Shown here in pieces: positions 44,165 through 52,963 of a DNA stretch of 64,000 nt. A program made the position numbers and the translations under genes. This DNA is from Streptomyces sp. S.PB5 (lineage in GTDB: Bacteria > Actinomycetota > Actinomycetes > Streptomycetales > Streptomycetaceae). The notes under the pieces are model-generated. The model ran no database searches. It was not told the DNA's origin and saw only the letters and a list, made by a program, of their open reading frames with translations. The number at the start of each line of letters is the position of its first letter. The first letter of the stretch is position 1. The stretch spans positions 29,034 to 93,033 of the forward strand of contig NZ_JAQMWP010000030.1 in assembly GCF_030403745.1 (NCBI RefSeq), written 5' to 3'.

Positions 44165-44200
44165 GGGCCAACGAGCCCTGCTCAGAGGGCCGTTCGGCGG
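44165..44200. promoter_or_regulatory. paired DosR-like boxes before the secreted protein
   Basis: GGGCC-AACG-AGCCC (44,165) and GGGCC-GTTC-GGCGG (44,187), 22 bases apart. Confidence 0.55.
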
Positions 44201-44264
44201 CCACAGGGACATGCGGCGGGCAGGGAACGGCGGTTCGCGCAGGCGCCGCCTACAGGAGAAAAGG

Positions 44265-44993
44265 TCAGGGCCGGTTGTCGCCTGCGGGCGGGTGGTTGGC
44301 GGTCAGGAACAGTTCGCGGGCGAGGATGGCGCGGGCGGTCTCCAGCAGCGGTCGGCCGGTGTGGAAGGAGTGGGCGCGGATGCGGACGAGGGCCTCGGCG
44401 GGGCTGACGTCGAGCTGTTTGGCGACCATGCCGGTGGCCTGGTGGACCTCGGCGCGGTGCAGGTGGCTGGTCTCGGTCAGCCAGACGGTGGGGTCGTGGG
44501 GGGAGGCGGCCCTGTCGAGGAGCATCAGGGTCAGTCTCTGGGCCAGGGCGCGGGCGTCGGCGTCCTGTTCGCCGGAGAGGGCGCCGGCCGTGGTGCGGTG
44601 GCCGGTGAGGACGCCCAGGCGGACGGTGCCCAGGGCGAGGGGGTAGGCGAAGACGGCGCGTACGCCCAGGGCGAGGAGTTCGGGGACGAGGCCGGGCCAG
44701 CGGGCGGAGTGGTTGGTGGTGAGGTCGGGTTCGGTGACCGGCAGGCCGGTACGGGCGGCCTCCAGGCCGGGACCCTGGCCCTGGGTGAACTGGATGTCCT
44801 CCAGCTGGGCGGCGCGTTCTCCGGTGTGCCGCAGCAGTTCGGTGGAGTCGCCCGGCTGTGTCAGGGACACGGCGAGGCCGTCCAGCCCCAGCACCATGGC
44901 GCAGGCCCGCAGCCGGGCGGACGGCAGAGTCAGCCCGGAGTCACGCTTGGTGGTGAGGTCGTGCAGGAGCTGGGACATCTGCGAGCTGACCAT
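44265..44993 (-). CDS. GAF-ANTAR regulator
   Basis: A 242-residue cytosolic regulator. Residues 20-160 form a GAF-like sensory domain (ACAMVLGLDGLAVSLTQPG, IQFTQGQGPGLEA); residues 170-230 form an ANTAR RNA-binding domain (HQATGMVAKQLDVSPAEALVRIRAHS). ANTAR proteins bind paired RNA hairpins and prevent transcription termination. The GAF ligand is unknown. GGGGAGGA precedes ATG 44993. It lies 65 bases downstream of a second, dissimilar GAF-ANTAR gene, so the two may be co-transcribed. Confidence 0.87.
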   Translation of the reverse strand: MVSSQMSQLLHDLTTKRDSGLTLPSARLRACAMVLGLDGLAVSLTQPGDSTELLRHTGERAAQLEDIQFTQGQGPGLEAARTGLPVTEPDLTTNHSARWPGLVPELLALGVRAVFAYPLALGTVRLGVLTGHRTTAGALSGEQDADARALAQRLTLMLLDRAASPHDPTVWLTETSHLHRAEVHQATGMVAKQLDVSPAEALVRIRAHSFHTGRPLLETARAILARELFLTANHPPAGDNRP

Positions 44994-45058
44994 GATTCCT
45001 CCCCTCTTCCCCACGCCGGGGGCTTTCGTCAGTGTGCTCGGCGTGGGCGCCGCGGTGG

Positions 45059-45799
45059 TCACTGTTCCGGCGCGGGCAGCGGTGCCTCAGTACTGCCGTC
45101 CATCACCTCGCGGGCCACGTCGGTCAACCGGCGCCGGTGGTGGCGGGCGTACCGGCGAAGCTGATCGAAGGCTTCGTCCGCGCTGATGGAGCGCATGTGG
45201 GCGAGGGCGCCCTTGGCCTGCTCGACGATGATCCGGGAGTCCAAGGCGGTCTGCAGCTGGCCCGACACGACGGTCTGTTCGTGCACCGCGCGCTGTTGCA
45301 GGATGCCGATGGTGGCGATGTCGGCCAGTGCCTGGCCCAGGCGCAGCTGAGCGGGTTCCAGAGGGTCGGGGGTGGCGCGGAAGAGGTTGAGCGCGCCGAT
45401 GGTCTGCTCGCGCAGCCGCAGGGGAGCCGCGGCGACGGAGGCGAAGCCGAGCTCCTGGGCCTTGTGGGCGAAGCGGGGCCAGTGGGTGCGCGCGTGCGGG
45501 TGGGTCAGGGGGATGTCGGAGATCGCCTTTCCGGTGCGGAAGCAGTCCAGGCAGGGGCCTTCGTTCCAGTCGATGCTGTCGGTCTCCAGCGCGCGGGTAC
45601 GTTCGTCGGAGGCGGCGGCGTCGAGGATGTCGCCCTGCGGGGTGGCCAGCATGACGCCGGCGGCGGTGACGTCGAGCAGGTCGACACAGTGGTCGGCGAG
45701 GGTGTGCAGGAACGCGATGATGTCGAAGTCGCCGACCAGAGTGTCGGCCAGCTCGACGAACGCGGCGGCCAGCCGGTCCTCACGTGACTGCTCGGGCAT
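45059..45799 (-). CDS. GAF-ANTAR regulator
   Basis: A 246-residue protein: GAF domain at residues 15-165 (FLHTLADHCVDLLDVTAAGVML, split, and NEGPCLDCFRTGKAISDIPL with two cysteines) and ANTAR domain at 175-235 (DSRIIVEQAKGALAHMRSISADEAFDQLRRYA, in parts). The CLDC pair in the GAF domain could be redox-active or coordinate a cofactor, but this is conjecture. It is of the type Streptomyces makes in several copies. First gene of a probable pair with the gene at 44,265. Confidence 0.88.
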   Translation of the reverse strand: MPEQSREDRLAAAFVELADTLVGDFDIIAFLHTLADHCVDLLDVTAAGVMLATPQGDILDAAASDERTRALETDSIDWNEGPCLDCFRTGKAISDIPLTHPHARTHWPRFAHKAQELGFASVAAAPLRLREQTIGALNLFRATPDPLEPAQLRLGQALADIATIGILQQRAVHEQTVVSGQLQTALDSRIIVEQAKGALAHMRSISADEAFDQLRRYARHHRRRLTDVAREVMDGSTEAPLPAPEQ

Positions 45800-45805
45800 G
45801 GGGGT

Positions 45806-47203
45806 TCACCTCGCTTCGGGAGGGACCGGCAGCCGTGCGGCCGACCGCCGGAATGAGGGGATCAAGGCGAACCTTGCCCACTGATGACTGGCCTGTGCAT
45901 CTTTGGGGGAGGCATTTCGGCCGCCGCCGTGCACAGGACTGCGTGTTCGTCGCACGGGCAGGACCCTAGTGCCTGCGAGGGTCCAGACCGAACGGACGGA
46001 GGAACTCCGCACCCTGCGGTGACCAGCGCCGACCACACCCGGGGTGAGTACGGGGGGCGACAGAGTCGTAGAACGGCATACCGCGAATGCCGGACAGGAC
46101 CCGTCCCGTGGACGGACGGGCACCACGCCAGAGTGCGGAACCCAGTCGTCCGACGATGGGCGGAGCCAGAGCGGACAGACTGCGTAGGGGTGGGGGAGTG
46201 CGGTGACGTGCGGCTCTTCGGCGGATACGTGGCCTGGGCGGCGTACGGGTGGCGGGGGCTGAGCGTCTCCGGGAGTGGAGCGTGTGTGCGCCGCCGCGCC
46301 GGGTGTGAGCGCAGCCGTGCTGCGGGACACGAGAGCCAGGAGCAGCTTGTTGACCTCGTGCGGGCGTTCCAGAGGCAGCAGATGCGAGGCCCGGGGCACG
46401 ACGACGAGTTCGGCGGAGGGGATCCGGCTGGCGAGGGAGGCGCTGTGGGCGACGGGGGTGATCTGGTCGCTCGTGCCGACCGCTACGAGGACCGGGCAGC
46501 GGCCGAGTGCGGGCAGGGCGGCGAGCTGGTCGTGGGCCATCAGGGCCGGATAGCAGGCGGCCACCGTCGTGATCGGTACCCGGGACATGGCCCGGATCGT
46601 GACCTGGGCGGCGGCCGGGTCGACCGGGGCCCGGTACAGCAGCGGGCGGGTGACGCGGAAGGCGAATGGTCCGGTGCGGCGGCGCACCGTGTCCACAGCC
46701 CGGGGCAGACGGGCGAGCCGCGGCAGGCCGACGGCGAGCGCGAGATGCAGGAGCCGGGCAGCGGCGGGCGGCAACCCCATGGGGGTGCCGTTCAGCTGTC
46801 CGGCGGAGGTGGACAGCAGGGCGGCTCCGGTGACGCGGGTACCGAAGAGGTCAGGGTGGGTGGCGGCCAGGGCCATGACGGCCATGCCGCCCATGGAGTG
46901 GCCGACGAGCACCACTGGACCGTGCGAGGCGGTAGCCGCCAGGACCTGGTGGAGATCTTCACCGAGGCGGTCAGTGGTGACCGGGGAGGTGCCGAGGGTG
47001 GAGCGTCCGTGGCCGCGCTGGTCGTAGAGCACCAGCCGGGCGGCCTGGCCGAGGGCGGGGAGCTGGAGGTGCCAGGTCGTGCGGTCGAGCATGTAGCCGT
47101 GACACAGCACCACCGTGAGGCGCGCGTCCGGATCCCCGGCGGTGATGGTGTGGAGGCGGGCGCCGTCGTCCGTCGTGACCGTGGTGGCAGTGTCGGCGTG
47201 CAT
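45806..47203 (-). CDS. alpha/beta hydrolase with long C-terminal extension
   Basis: A hydrolase of the epoxide-hydrolase/haloperoxidase-like fold: VVLCHGYMLDRTTW, nucleophile elbow GHSMGG, acid in VAVGTSDQITP, and His in PRASHLLPLERP. The conserved protein ends near 46,290, but the frame continues about 160 codons with Pro/Arg-rich, unstructured-looking sequence to 45,806, so the usual stop has been lost or a natural tail was added. GGAGGGG precedes ATG 47203. A box pair lies 79-113 bases upstream. Substrate unknown. Confidence 0.75.
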   Translation of the reverse strand: MHADTATTVTTDDGARLHTITAGDPDARLTVVLCHGYMLDRTTWHLQLPALGQAARLVLYDQRGHGRSTLGTSPVTTDRLGEDLHQVLAATASHGPVVLVGHSMGGMAVMALAATHPDLFGTRVTGAALLSTSAGQLNGTPMGLPPAAARLLHLALAVGLPRLARLPRAVDTVRRRTGPFAFRVTRPLLYRAPVDPAAAQVTIRAMSRVPITTVAACYPALMAHDQLAALPALGRCPVLVAVGTSDQITPVAHSASLASRIPSAELVVVPRASHLLPLERPHEVNKLLLALVSRSTAALTPGAAAHTRSTPGDAQPPPPVRRPGHVSAEEPHVTALPHPYAVCPLWLRPSSDDWVPHSGVVPVRPRDGSCPAFAVCRSTTLSPPVLTPGVVGAGHRRVRSSSVRSVWTLAGTRVLPVRRTRSPVHGGGRNASPKDAQASHQWARFALIPSFRRSAARLPVPPEAR

Positions 47204-47281
47204 GGCGTCCCCTCCGCTTCCTGGTGACATGCCCAGGGGGTTCGTGAGGCACGGTAGTGGGCAAGTGACCGCATCGTTGAG

Positions 47282-47316
47282 AGGCCGACCGGGCTGCCGC
47301 AAGAGGCCTTCGGCCC
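47282..47316. promoter_or_regulatory. paired DosR-like boxes before the alpha/beta hydrolase
   Basis: AGGCC-GACC-GGGCT (47,282) and GAGGC-CTTC-GGCCC (47,303), exactly 21 bases apart. Confidence 0.5.
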
Positions 47317-47344
47317 TGCCCGAAGGCGTGCCGGGGATACGGCC

Positions 47345-47932
47345 TCAGCCGTGGCCCCGCACCGCCGCGAGGCACTGGTCGTAGAGGTCTGCCAGGTCGA
47401 GCCGTCCGTCATGTCCGGCCCAGAGTTCGGTTGCCGTGTCGACGCAGGCGAGGACCGTCGCGACGATCGCCTTGGCCTGCGTGTCGGGGGCCGGGCGGCC
47501 GGGGCCGTTGCCCAGCCGCGCCCGGATGACGGGGACGAGTTCGGCCTGCCAGCGCAGTCGCTTCTCGATGTAGCGGGCATGCAGTGAAGGGGTGTCGAAG
47601 ATGAGGCGGGACAGCTCCAGCGCCCGCTCAGGGGGGTGGTTGGCGGTCAGAATGACCTCGAATCCGGCGCGCAGGGCATCCCAGGCGGACATCTCGGCCG
47701 GTTGCTGCTCGACGGTCCGTTTCAGCAGCTTGCCCAGCGCCTCCTGGTCGCCGCAGACCAGGTCCTCCTTGGTACCGAAGTAGCGGAACAGGGAGCGCTG
47801 CGAGATCCCCGCCTCCCGCGCGATCTGCGCGATCGTCGTCTGCTCGTAGCCCTGCTCGGCGAACAGACGAACCGCCGTATCGAGGATCGCCTGGACGGCG
47901 ACCTGCCGCGAACGCTCCCACAAGGTCGTCAT
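47345..47932 (-). CDS. TetR-family regulator
   Basis: A 195-residue repressor. The N-terminal helix-turn-helix is textbook (ILDTAVRLFAEQGYEQTTIA, then QIAREAGISQRSLFRYFGTKEDLV in two parts); the remaining helices form the ligand domain with WAGHDGRLDLADLYDQCLAA at the end. ATG 47932. It is divergent from the SDR gene at 48,015 with 82 bases between, and a symmetric TGGCA-N5-TGCCA site lies in that space, so it probably represses both itself and the SDR gene. Confidence 0.88.
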   Translation of the reverse strand: MTTLWERSRQVAVQAILDTAVRLFAEQGYEQTTIAQIAREAGISQRSLFRYFGTKEDLVCGDQEALGKLLKRTVEQQPAEMSAWDALRAGFEVILTANHPPERALELSRLIFDTPSLHARYIEKRLRWQAELVPVIRARLGNGPGRPAPDTQAKAIVATVLACVDTATELWAGHDGRLDLADLYDQCLAAVRGHG

Positions 47933-47969
47933 GGACGTCAGGCTACCCCTCTGGACAGCGACCGCCCAC

Positions 47970-47986
47970 TTGGCATTAACTGCCAG
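47970..47986. promoter_or_regulatory. TetR operator candidate
   Basis: TGGCA-TTAAC-TGCCA is a perfect inverted repeat (47,971-47,985) between the divergent TetR and SDR genes, next to the promoter-like AT-rich centre. Confidence 0.6.
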
Positions 47987-48014
47987 GAAGACAGCGACTG
48001 AAAGAAGGGCGATC

Positions 48015-48818
48015 ATGCCAGCCGTCGACTACCACACACAGACCACACTGATCACCGGTGCCAGCGCGGGCCTCGGCGCCGAGTTCGCCCGCCAGCTCGC
48101 CGCCCGCGGCTCCGACCTGGTGCTGGTCGCCCGCCGCAGGGAACGCCTGGAGAAGCTGGCCACCGAGCTGCGCGATCAGCACCAAGTCCAGGTGCACGTG
48201 GTGGAGATGGACCTGGCCACGGACCACCCCGGGCAGGCGCTGGCCACGCAGGTGGGCCGGCTCGGCCTGCACGTCACGAGCGTGATCAACAATGCCGGGT
48301 TCGCCACCTTCGGCCCCTTCCACCAGGCGGATCCGGTACGGCTGCGCCAGGAGATCGCGGTCGACGTGACCGCGGTGGCCGACATCAGTCGCGCCTTCAT
48401 CGACCAACTGCGTGCGGCGGGCCGCGGGGTACTGGTCAACGTGGCGAGCATGGCCGCCTACCAGCCCAACCCGCGCATGGCGCTCTACGGGGCGACCAAG
48501 GCGTTCGTGCTCAGCCTCACCGAGGCTCTGTGGGAGGAGTCACGCGGTACCGGTCTGCGCGTGCTGGCCCTGTCCCCCGGCGCGACCCGGACCGAGTTCT
48601 TCGACGTCGTGGGCACCACGCAGGCCGCCGGAGGGACCAGGCTCGCCTCGCCCGTCGACGTCGTCCGCACCGCGCTGGCCGCCCTGGACCGCAGGAACCC
48701 GCCGCCCAGCGTCATCGCAGGCCGCATGAACCGGGTGATGGCCTTCCTCGCCCGCCGCCTGGCCACCCGGCGGCAGGTCATCCGGGCCATCGGCCGGCTC
48801 ACCGCCGAGGGGGCATGA
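48015..48818 (+). CDS. SDR family oxidoreductase
   Basis: A 267-residue classical short-chain dehydrogenase of the DltE-like group: cofactor motif TGASAGLG at 14-21, NNAG at 92-95, catalytic Ser145, and Tyr158-x3-Lys162. An Arg pair near residue 40 (VARRRERL) favours NADPH. The reaction is unknown; relatives act on lipids or ketones. Controlled in all likelihood by the divergent TetR gene. Its stop overlaps a short frame (ATGA) at 48,815, suggesting that a downstream operon partner has been lost to the ISAs1 insertion. Confidence 0.88.
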   Translation: MPAVDYHTQTTLITGASAGLGAEFARQLAARGSDLVLVARRRERLEKLATELRDQHQVQVHVVEMDLATDHPGQALATQVGRLGLHVTSVINNAGFATFGPFHQADPVRLRQEIAVDVTAVADISRAFIDQLRAAGRGVLVNVASMAAYQPNPRMALYGATKAFVLSLTEALWEESRGTGLRVLALSPGATRTEFFDVVGTTQAAGGTRLASPVDVVRTALAALDRRNPPPSVIAGRMNRVMAFLARRLATRRQVIRAIGRLTAEGA

Positions 48819-48883
48819 CGATGGACGGGAACGCCGTAGTGACTCCCGAACTCATCGACACTGACCACGAAGCGGGACCCTGA
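48815..48883 (+). CDS. 22-residue frame coupled to the SDR gene
   Basis: Starts in the ATGA overlap with the SDR stop and reads MTMDGNAVVTPELIDTDHE before ending at 48,883. It may be the stump of a former operon gene. No family is recognisable. Confidence 0.3.
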   Translation: MTMDGNAVVTPELIDTDHEAGP

Positions 48884-49008
48884 AGTGCTTCCCGAACGCG
48901 TCGACAACGACATCCGTCCCCGTGTGCACAGCCGGGGGAATTGCCGATCAGTGATCGCCCGCGCGCGGGCCAGGGCTTCGGTCAAGTGTCGTGACGCCCA
49001 GTTCCTGA

Positions 49009-49917
49009 TCATGTGAGCCCGAGCAGGGCGAGCGGTCGGCGGGCGTCGCGGGCGTTGTGCCGCAACGCGGAGGCGATGTTCGTCCTGCCGGCCAGGAGGA
49101 GGGTTCCGACGGCGAGGTTGCGCCAGGTGGGCATGGCGCAAGGCGCGGCACCCGTCCGCAGCTGCGAAGCATCCTCGGCGAACGTGACATCCCTGACATG
49201 GTGCAGCGCCTCGACTCTCCAGTGGTCGCGGATCAAGCTCGCGAGGTCGGCGGGTGCGGCTTGCTCGGCAGTGAGGCTGGTGACCGCGCAGACGGTCTTG
49301 ATGCTGATCTTGCCGGTCTTGCGGTCCACTCGGCGGCGCTTGAGCTGGACGGCTTGGCGAGCCCCGGGGAAGAGCAGGTTGTTCACCGCGCACACCTTGA
49401 TCCGGCGGATCTCGCGCCGACCGTGCCCGGCGTCGCGGGTGCGTTCCTGCAGCGGAATCTGCTTCCACGGAAGAGACTTGAGCTGCTTGTGGAGCTTCTT
49501 CTGGTTCCCTTTCACGATCACGATGTAGTGCGCATCGCGGCCGAGCAGGTATGCCGCGTGCTCGCGCTGGGTGTGCATCGTGTCACTGGTCACGACCACG
49601 CCCGTCAGGTCGGCGAGGGTCTCCAGCAGCGGCTGGAAGCCGGTGATCTCGTTGGTCTTCTCGCCCACGTCGAGCCGGGCCAGGACCAGGCCGCGGGCGT
49701 GGTCGCAGGCGGCGAGCAGGTGGATCTTCCGCCCCTTGGTCTTGGCCGCTCCGCGCAGGCTCTTGCCGTCGACCGCCACTGCGCGCAATCGGCCGTCGGT
49801 GCTGGCGCGCCTGTCGGCCAGCCAGCGGCCCACCACCTGGTCCAACGCGTCACCATCGATGCGGCCCAGCAGCCGCCGTACTGTCGTTTCCGCAGCCATG
49901 AGGGACAGGCTTGTCAA
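49009..49917 (-). pseudogene. ISAs1-family transposase, N-terminally truncated
   Basis: A 302-residue open frame gives most of an ISAs1/IS4-type transposase: VAVDGKSLRGAAKTKG (first catalytic Asp), VVTSDTMHTQREHAAYLLGR (second Asp), HVRDVTFAEDASQLRTG (Glu region) and LLGLT at the end. About 90 residues are missing at the N-terminus; the surviving frame begins inside RRLLGRIDGDALDQVVGRWL. Probably inactive, although the catalytic core is complete. Confidence 0.82.
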
Positions 49918-50119
49918 GGGCAGACGAGTGCCTGGCCCGGCGTGCTTGAGGCTGGTGTCGGGCAGTGGCTGGTTCTGCTTTGACCGGTGGGGTTGGTGGT
50001 AGTCCCCGGAGACAGGTCGGGCGTGAAGGTCTCACACACACCCATTCGGCTCCGTGCACCGCCTGTCGGGCTGGCGCCATGACCCTGGTCCGGGGGCCGG
50101 GCTGCTCATTCAGGTTGTC

Positions 50120-50370
50120 GAGCGCGGCGGGGCCGGCTCATGCGTAGACGCGAGCGCACCCGGGGTCGGCAACCCCCTCGGGACGGAAGTGCGACTGTCA
50201 TGGGTTCGGTGCTGGCTCCCGGCTGAGGCGGATGCCCTGCTGGTCGGCTTCGTGTTGGATGAGCAGATGCCAGGGCGGGTGAGGAGTTTCCGGGCGATCG
50301 CGATCATGGCGATCTTGTTGCCGCGGCGGCAGGCGATCTGTTGGAATCTCGGACGTAACTCCTGGATCTT
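50120..50370 (-). pseudogene. IS110-type transposase C-terminal scrap
   Basis: The minus strand reads RFQQIACRRGNKIAMIAIAR, then KLLTRPG and, shifted, LIQHEADQQGIRLSREPAP. This resembles the C-terminal end of IS110/IS116 transposases. The rest is absent; nothing is recognisable on either side (49,918-50,119 and 50,371-50,632). Confidence 0.55.
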
Positions 50371-50632
50371 CTCTAATTCCTTCAGCTACTGGGAAACTCT
50401 CCCGCTCCCGGCTCCGCCGGCACCGATGATGTACTGCTTTCTGACGCCGGTCACTCCTATGTCGCTGGTGTAATCAACTCGCTCCTCGCGAGCTGACGCG
50501 GCGCCCCCTGGAAATGGCCATTGGAGGGGTCGCGGGAAGCGGCCCCTCCCTGGATCAGGCTACTGAACTTGATTGGGTGATGTCGGGTCGTTCGGCTGAG
50601 CGTTGAGCTCGCTGCGCTGTACTGCTGTCACT

Positions 50633-51112
50633 GTGAGGTACGCGCAGGGCGGCGGCTTGACCGACGCACAGAGGGCAGCCGGGGAGCGGGTACGGCTGGA
50701 CGCTGTGGCTCGGTTCGAAGCCGGGGACAGGAACCAGGTCATCGCCGCCACTCTGCGGGTGTCTGAAAGATCGGTGGAGCGGTGGCGGCGGCAGTGGCGT
50801 GAGGGTGGGGCGGCTGGTGTCGCCTGGAAGGGGTCGCCCGGTCGTCCGAGGCTCAGCGATGTCCAGGTCGCCAGGCTGGAAAGGGAGTTGGAGCGTGGAC
50901 CGCTCGCACACGGCTGGGCTGACCAGCGGTGGACCTTGGCGCGGGTCAAGAAGCTGATCGGTCGGCTTTTCCACATCTCGTACACGGTGGAGGGCGCGTG
51001 GCGACTGCTCAAGCGGCACGGCTGGTCGTGGCAACAGCCCGCGCGTCGCGCGACCGAGCGCGATGACGACGCAGTCGAGCTGTGGAAGAAGGAGGTCTGG
51101 CCGCGGGTAAGA
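50633..51112 (+). pseudogene. IS630-family transposase, N-terminal half
   Basis: From GTG 50633 it reads RYAQGGGLTDAQRAAGERVR, RVSERSVERWRRQWREGGA, then QRWTLARVKKLIGRLFHISY and WQQPARRATERD, the helix-turn-helix half of an IS630 element. It stops being homologous at WKKEVWPRV (about 51,110), where a DUF2157-like fragment begins on the other strand. The catalytic half is absent here; one is present at 1617-2077. Confidence 0.8.
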
Positions 51113-51425
51113 GCGCCGCGGCGGCCACCGCGGCGAAGGCGGCCTGCGCCCCGGCCGGGATGCTGGGCCACAACCGGTGCACGGCCAGGAATTCCGCGAC
51201 GACCGCCATGACCGCGCCCAGGTAGGCCAGCGCCTCGACGACCAGCGACACGCGTCCGCGTTCCGAGGGCGGCACGCCGGAACCCTGGGCGTGCTCGGGG
51301 TGCTTCAGGGGATGCGTCTGTTCTGCGGCCTCGATCCGCTCCGCCTGACCGGCATCGAGCAGCCCTGCCGCCACCCAGCGGTCCAGCCAGGCGTGCAGGG
51401 CGGGATCGGGCGGGATCCCGGGCAT
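51113..51425 (-). pseudogene. DUF2157-like membrane protein, N-terminal fragment
   Basis: From ATG 51425 it reads MPGIPPDPALHAWLDRWVAA, then VVEALAYLGAVMAVVAEFLAV with two hydrophobic helices, the start of DUF2157-type multi-pass membrane proteins. It is cut at the IS630 junction near 51,113, so most of the transmembrane region is missing. Confidence 0.6.
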
Positions 51426-51429
51426 GACG

Positions 51430-51937
51430 GCCTCCTGGTCCTTCTGCTTCCAGCATGCCGCCCGCCCACCCCCACGACCGAGGCCGGGCGGCCTTCCGCG
51501 GGGACCCAACCGGCCCGTCTTGCAGTGGCACCGGTGGCCGGTCCGTCGTACACGACGACCACGGTGCGCCCGGCGACCGGGACGCGAACCCGCCCCTGAC
51601 GGTAGCGGGCCCCTTGCCGGTCGAGTTCGGCCCGCTCGGGCTGCTCCACGGCAGCCAACTCGGCAGGGCCCAGGGGAGGTTTCCTTGATCACATCGTCGT
51701 TGAGGACGCGTAGCCCGTCCTCGCCGATGGCACCGAAGCCCAGCTCCGGCTGCCAGGGCACGCCCAGCTTGCGTACCACGAGCACGTCCAGCGGTGCGTT
51801 GAGCGCCTGGACCACTTCATACGCCACCGGCACTCCGCGCCCCGTGGCAGCCCCAGCACTACTACGTCCTGGCCGCGCAGGCACTCCGCGCGCCAGGCCA
51901 GCCGTCGTCGGGCCGCCCTGCGGTCGTCGAAACGCAT
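51430..51937 (-). pseudogene. phosphoribosyltransferase, decayed paralogue of the fused enzyme
   Basis: Begins MRFDDRRAARRRLAWRAE, then RGQDVVVLGLPRG, and after a frameshift GVPVAYEVVQALNAPLDVLV, KLGVPWQPELGFGAIGEDG, and a broken PRPP loop VVVVYDGPATGAT in which the first loop Asp is Tyr. It closely follows the N-terminal half of the fusion protein at 31,305, so it is a degraded copy. No hydrolase part follows. Confidence 0.78.
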
Positions 51938-52168
51938 CCGCCGCCTCCCCGACACACCTCCATGGTGCGGTGGCCCTGCCTGCCGCACCGCAGCAGAGAG
52001 TCGCTCCTGTTCCTCCAATGCAACACACGGTGTGGAGTTTCGGCAGGGGTGTTCAACCTGGGGACAGGACCATCGGCCCCTGCCGCTCGACCGTGCACGA
52101 GGGAAGACTGTGTGTTCACGTTCGCACCACGGCGGTTTCACTTCTCCGGTCGTGCTCAGGGGGGCACC

Positions 52169-52678
52169 ATGACGTGGAGCGTTCCCTTTTCTCTTCGCCC
52201 GTGGGCGGCGTTGCGGTCTTACTGCCCGCAGGTGCTGCTGTCCCGGCCATGGGCGGTCCGAGCTGCTGATCGCGGCCCGGATCCGTCGCCGGTTGCGGTC
52301 CGCCGCTACGCCGGGTACCTGATGATCGAGGTACGCCAGGAGATCGGCCCGGCCGCCGAACCTCACCTGGGCCGTATGCTGCACGCCGCAATCCGCCCGG
52401 AGGGTACGGCCGTCCTGGTCGACCTGCGGCACGTCCCCGCCCTCGACGCCGGCAGCCTCAGCTTGCTGCGCCTGGCGCGCATGCTCGCCGACCGGCACGG
52501 CCTGCCGTTCGGCGTCGTACGCGACGTTCTGCCTGCACCGGCTCTTCCCGGCGAGGGACGACGGCTGACCGTGAGGTCGGCAGCGGCCCCGTATGAAGCC
52601 ATCGAGGGCCGACCGTTCCCTGCCGCTGTCCTCCCGATCTCCCGCCCGTCGGCCGAGGGGCGGGACATTCCGCTGTGA
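52169..52678 (+). CDS. STAS-domain protein with N-terminal extension
   Basis: A 169-residue protein. Residues 45-140 look like a STAS domain (AGYLMIEVRQEIGPAAEPHL, GTAVLVDLRHVPALDAGSLSLLRLARML in two parts). The usual phosphorylatable Ser position is occupied within LDAGSL, so regulation by phosphorylation is uncertain. The first 40 residues are basic and unlike known antagonists. CAGGGGGGCACC precedes ATG 52169. A partial box (52,066) lies about 100 bases upstream. Confidence 0.6.
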   Translation: MTWSVPFSLRPWAALRSYCPQVLLSRPWAVRAADRGPDPSPVAVRRYAGYLMIEVRQEIGPAAEPHLGRMLHAAIRPEGTAVLVDLRHVPALDAGSLSLLRLARMLADRHGLPFGVVRDVLPAPALPGEGRRLTVRSAAAPYEAIEGRPFPAAVLPISRPSAEGRDIPL

Positions 52679-52808
52679 TCGCCGATGCGGACGGTGTTCC
52701 GCATCCGTCCGCTGCCAGTGCGTGACTTCGGGAGGCGAGCATGCGGAACGACGCCGGACCAGCACCATCACCCGCACCATCACCCGCACCGGAGCTGATC
52801 CGCGCCAG

Positions 52809-52843
52809 CGCCTGGACGGTCCTGCGGCAGGGACGATCGGCCC
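52809..52843. promoter_or_regulatory. paired DosR-like boxes before Hsp20
   Basis: A weak CGCCT-GGAC-GGTCC (52,809) and a strong GGGAC-GATC-GGCCC (52,830), exactly 21 bases apart, 121-155 bases before the Hsp20 start. The second box has GGGAC, the half-site of the mycobacterial DosR consensus. Confidence 0.55.
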
Positions 52844-52963
52844 CTCCCGCACGCCACCCGGTACCCGATATGCCAGGACTTGAAGGACAGAGTCCACACA
52901 GCGATCCCGCCGCCCGGTGCGCCGAAGCGGTACCCACGCGGCGTGTTCAGGAAGGGAGTCGAC

